Part shown: piece by piece, positions 25,677-27,898 of the stretch
Position numbering within the stretch: position 1 is the first letter of the stretch
Layout of the letters: each line of letters begins with the position of its first letter
Assembly: GCA_002704625.1 (NCBI GenBank)
Contig: PAGZ01000013.1
Location: forward strand, 1-27,898
DNA length: 27,898 nt
Direction: 5' to 3'
From: Candidatus Pelagibacter sp.
Lineage (GTDB): Bacteria; Pseudomonadota; Alphaproteobacteria; Pelagibacterales; Pelagibacteraceae
Program-made: the position numbers and the translations under genes
The notes under the pieces: model-generated
The model's input: only the letters and a program-made list of their open reading frames with translations
What the model was told of the DNA's origin: nothing
Databases searched by the model: none

Positions 25677-25723
25677 TGTGCTATAAAACCCGCGCCGCCA
25701 GTAATTAAAATCTTTTTACTCAT
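25676..25723 (-). pseudogene. Fossil 5' end of a 4,6-dehydratase
   Basis: The minus strand, from ATG at 25723, reads MSKKILITGGAGFIAH, identical in all 16 residues to the intact dehydratase at 23232-24257. At the DNA level 12 of 48 bases differ, every one synonymous. AAGGAG stands just upstream. The ATG overlaps the stop of the epimerase gene (ATGAGTAA), the way a live operon partner would. After the 16th codon the frame hits the Wzi stop region and ends. It shows that an intact dehydratase gene once followed the epimerase directly. Confidence 0.9.
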
Positions 25724-26624
25724 TTTCTCCTTCTAGATATTTTGTAATCCATGAATGTACATCTTGTAAAGGTTCCCAATTTAATAATTTTTTTGCTTTA
25801 TTGTTATCTGCAAGTGTTTCAAATGGTTCTGATACAGGATCAATATATTTTATTTCATCACTAATATATGATGCAACTTGATTAATTGAACGATTATCGC
25901 CATTTCCAATATTAATAATTTCGCCAAAATTTTGAATTTTAGCTTTTGATGCCAAAATATTGGCCCTAACGACATCTCCAACATAAGTAAAATCTCTTCT
26001 TTGATTCCCATCTCCTCTAATAGTCAATGGGATATTTTTTGATTTTTGAAAAAGAAAAATTCCTATAACTAATGAATAAGCTCCATCAATATTTTGTTTC
26101 TCTCCATAAACATTAAAGTATCTTAAAGATATGGTTTCCAAATTATATACTTGAGAGAATGTTTTACAAAGAATCTCCCCGTATAATTTTTGTGCTCCGT
26201 AAGGAGACATAGGGTTTGTATCAAGCTCTTCATTTTGTGGTAACAGGTTAGAGTCACCATAAACAGATGAAGAACTACTATAAACGAATCTTCTTACTTG
26301 TGCATCTACTGATGCTTTTAAAATATTTACTAAACCTATAGTGTTATTTTTTTCATATTTTATTGGATTCTTAATTGAAGGTTGTACTCTTGCAATACAC
26401 GCTAGGTGGAAAACCGTATCAGCACCCTTAAGTATGTCAACTAAATTTTCAAATTTGGTTGAATCTGAAAGATCCATATTATGATATGTTGCCTTAGGAT
26501 TACAATTCTCTTTTTTACCTGATATAAAATTATCAATGACATATACTGTTTGACCACTATTAATCAGTTTGTCAACCAAATTTGATCCGATAAATCCTGC
26601 GCCGCCTGTAACAACATATTTCAT
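25716..26624 (-). CDS. NAD-dependent nucleotide-sugar 4-epimerase-like
   Basis: A 302-residue extended short-chain dehydrogenase of the UDP-glucose/UDP-GlcNAc 4-epimerase group. It has the NAD loop GGAGFIGS (7-14), FHLACIARVQPSI, SSSSVYGDS (about 117-125), catalytic Tyr142 and Lys146 in SPYGAQK, RYFNVYGEKQN and GDGNQRRDFTYVGDV. The exact sugar cannot be read from these motifs. It starts in an ATGA overlap with the aminotransferase gene, so the two are co-translated. Its last codons overlap a fossil dehydratase start, implying that the ancestral operon was aminotransferase, epimerase, dehydratase. Confidence 0.88.
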   Translation of the reverse strand: MKYVVTGGAGFIGSNLVDKLINSGQTVYVIDNFISGKKENCNPKATYHNMDLSDSTKFENLVDILKGADTVFHLACIARVQPSIKNPIKYEKNNTIGLVNILKASVDAQVRRFVYSSSSSVYGDSNLLPQNEELDTNPMSPYGAQKLYGEILCKTFSQVYNLETISLRYFNVYGEKQNIDGAYSLVIGIFLFQKSKNIPLTIRGDGNQRRDFTYVGDVVRANILASKAKIQNFGEIINIGNGDNRSINQVASYISDEIKYIDPVSEPFETLADNNKAKKLLNWEPLQDVHSWITKYLEGENE

Positions 26625-27733
26625 TTTTTTTCTTGAATTGTTTTAATAATTAAACTTAGGTCATCTTGAGATAAATATGGATGCATTGGAAGGCTAATAA
26701 TTGTACTTGACAGTAGTTCTGAAACAGGAAGATCGCCTTTTTGATATTTGAGATATTTAAAAGCTTTCATCAAATGGATTGGAAATTTATAATAAATAAC
26801 AGATGGAATTTTTTTATTGGAAATTCTTTCAATTAAACTTTCTCTTTTTTCTTCAGATCCTAAAGTAATTGAAAATAACGCATGAGCTGACTGATAGTTT
26901 TTGGGATGGTATTGGGCATTATTTAAAATCTTTCTATAATGAGAATCTATTTCATTCCTCATCTCAAGCTCTTCATCAAAAATAGTTAGTTTTTCTAATA
27001 ACACTGCAGCTTGTATGCTATCAAGCCTTCCATTTAAACCAATCATTTCGCTATTGTATTTATCTTTTTTAGTTCCATGAATTCTAATTGCTTTACACTC
27101 TTCTGCTAAATTATCGTCATTTGTAAAAATTGCTCCTCCATCACCGTAACATCCAAGAGGTTTAGCTGGGTAAAATGATGTGGCAGCTACATCTCCAAAA
27201 GTTCCTACTCTTTCACTTTTAATAGAACCTCCGAAACTTTGAGCTGCGTCTTCAATAACCTTTAAATTATATTTTTTGGCAATTTTATCAATCAATCTAT
27301 ATCGTGCAGGCAATCCAAATAAATCTACAGGGATAATTGCTTTTGGTTTGAGCTTTCCTTTTTCGATAACTTTATTTATTTCAATTTCTAACTTATCACA
27401 ATCAATATTGTAAGTTGATTCATATACATCGACAAAAACAGGTGTTGCACCGAGAATAGAAATTACTTCTGCAGTTGCAACATAAGTAAAAGGTGTTGTA
27501 AATACTGCATCTCCTGGACCTATACCCCAAGCCATTAAAGGTATTAGCAGTGCATCTGTACCAGATGAACATGAAATAGCATGTTTTACTCCACAATAGT
27601 CAGCTAATTTTTCTTCGAGCTCAAACACTTCAGGGCCCATGATGTAAGCACCATGATCAAGAATTTTGTTAATTCTTTTTTCAAGGGGTTTTCTAATTCT
27701 TTTTTGTTGAGTTTTTAAGTCTAAAAATTCCAT
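26621..27733 (-). CDS. DegT/DnrJ/EryC1/StrS-type sugar aminotransferase
   Basis: A 370-residue PLP enzyme that aminates keto-sugar nucleotides. It has CSSGTDALLIPL (55-66), FTTPFTYVATAE, the PLP-binding VIEDAAQSFGG (159-169) and the Schiff-base lysine about 191 in SFYPAKPLGCYGDGGA. It probably works on the 4-keto product of the 4,6-dehydratase or on a 3-keto sugar. Its stop overlaps the epimerase ATG. No clear Shine-Dalgarno site precedes the ATG at 27733, so the mRNA may be nearly leaderless or weakly initiated. A fossil of its first 20 codons lies at 24260-24322. Confidence 0.92.
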   Translation of the reverse strand: MEFLDLKTQQKRIRKPLEKRINKILDHGAYIMGPEVFELEEKLADYCGVKHAISCSSGTDALLIPLMAWGIGPGDAVFTTPFTYVATAEVISILGATPVFVDVYESTYNIDCDKLEIEINKVIEKGKLKPKAIIPVDLFGLPARYRLIDKIAKKYNLKVIEDAAQSFGGSIKSERVGTFGDVAATSFYPAKPLGCYGDGGAIFTNDDNLAEECKAIRIHGTKKDKYNSEMIGLNGRLDSIQAAVLLEKLTIFDEELEMRNEIDSHYRKILNNAQYHPKNYQSAHALFSITLGSEEKRESLIERISNKKIPSVIYYKFPIHLMKAFKYLKYQKGDLPVSELLSSTIISLPMHPYLSQDDLSLIIKTIQEKK

Positions 27734-27837
27734 TGAACAAATTAATAAAAAAATTATCGGTATTATATATTTTAAAAAATTTTAATAAATAATAATTAAT
27801 CTTTGGAATTTAAAATTTAAAAGGAGAAATTCCTCGT

Positions 27838-27857
27838 AGGATACTCGCGTGTATCCT
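27838..27857. repeat. Hairpin AGGATAC/GTATCCT near right edge
   Basis: A perfect 7-base inverted repeat with a 6-base loop (TCGCGT), preceded at 27819-27835 by AGGA...TCCT, which could form a second small hairpin. It is the most GC-rich stretch of the 165-base gene-free end of the window, the rest of which is AT-rich. It may be a 5' leader structure of a + strand gene starting at 27876 or simply a chance dyad. Confidence 0.3.
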
Positions 27858-27875
27858 GAGTTAATATATTAATAT

Positions 27876-27898
27876 ATGAAGATAACCGAGAAAAAGGA
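27876..27898 (+). CDS. Possible start of a gene cut by the window edge
   Basis: ATG followed by Lys-Ile-Thr-Glu-Lys-Lys is open to the end of the window, divergent from the aminotransferase gene. Only seven codons are visible and there is no Shine-Dalgarno site directly upstream, so this is a weak call based on position and open frame. Confidence 0.2.

Noticed and set aside
1..27898. CRISPR array, transposase, integrase or prophage genes
   Set aside because: No regularly spaced repeats and no recognisable recombinase product were seen, so the gene-end fossils are not explained by a visible mobile element.

Overview
This is an AT-rich, gene-dense stretch of a bacterial chromosome. It is almost entirely a cell-surface polysaccharide locus flanked by housekeeping genes. 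The cell is Gram-negative: there is a Wzi-like outer-membrane barrel, a Wza-type SLBB export protein with a signal peptide, and a lipoprotein aminopeptidase with a lipobox. The very low GC, small spacers, several sulfotransferases and Bacteroidota/FCB-like gene flavour suggest a marine heterotroph of the FCB group, perhaps Marinimicrobia/SAR406. That placement is inference from gene character only, because no rRNA or marker phylogeny is available here.

Layout. (1) 1-2505: methyl-cycle genes metK (cut by the window edge) and ahcY on the + strand. (2) 8540 down to 2480, - strand: Wzx flippase, sulfotransferase, short UDP-sugar dehydrogenase, SIS isomerase (probably frameshifted), initiating sugar-phosphate transferase, heptose-kinase-like GHMP kinase, then a fossil 3' end of ahcY, a truncated second dehydrogenase and a second initiating sugar transferase that runs into the 3' end of ahcY. 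(3) 8697-10472, + strand: a truncated sulfotransferase and a GT69-like glycosyltransferase. (4) 12654 down to 10479, - strand: GDP-mannose 3,5-epimerase and a GT4 glycosyltransferase. (5) 12745-16296, + strand: a CAU tRNA directly abutting a class-IV aminotransferase, a sulfotransferase-like P-loop protein, a small membrane protein and an M1 metallopeptidase lipoprotein. (6) 16383-19503, + strand: APS kinase, small HxGH nucleotidyltransferase, Wzz-like protein, Wzy-like polymerase. (7) 24257 down to 19559, - strand: nucleotide-sugar 4,6-dehydratase, SLBB export protein, phosphoglycerate mutase, RfaE-type heptose kinase. (8) Wzi (+), then NAD-dependent epimerase and DegT aminotransferase (-) to the right edge.

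Together the genes make a Wzx/Wzy-type, probably sulfated polysaccharide. The sugar transferases load the lipid carrier. Ugd, GME, epimerase, dehydratase, aminotransferase and the heptose enzymes make sugar precursors. Glycosyltransferases and sulfotransferases (fed by PAPS from the APS kinase) build the repeat. Wzx, Wzy and Wzz flip, polymerise and set chain length; the SLBB protein exports it and Wzi anchors it.

The most interesting signal is a set of four short gene-end fossils at strand switches. They are a 28-codon ahcY 3' end (3427-3510), a 24-codon GT4 near-3' end (9516-9587), a 16-codon dehydratase 5' end (25676-25723) and a 20-codon aminotransferase 5' end (24260-24322). Each lies in direct-repeat orientation to an intact copy in the same window, and in three of the four the stretch between contains an accessory gene. 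The divergence is substantial: about 74-85% nucleotide identity, and all 12 differences are synonymous in the dehydratase pair. This points to repeated import of diverged cassettes (new gene plus intact neighbour) that left scars of the displaced resident gene, rather than to recent local duplication. No integrase, transposase or CRISPR array was seen.
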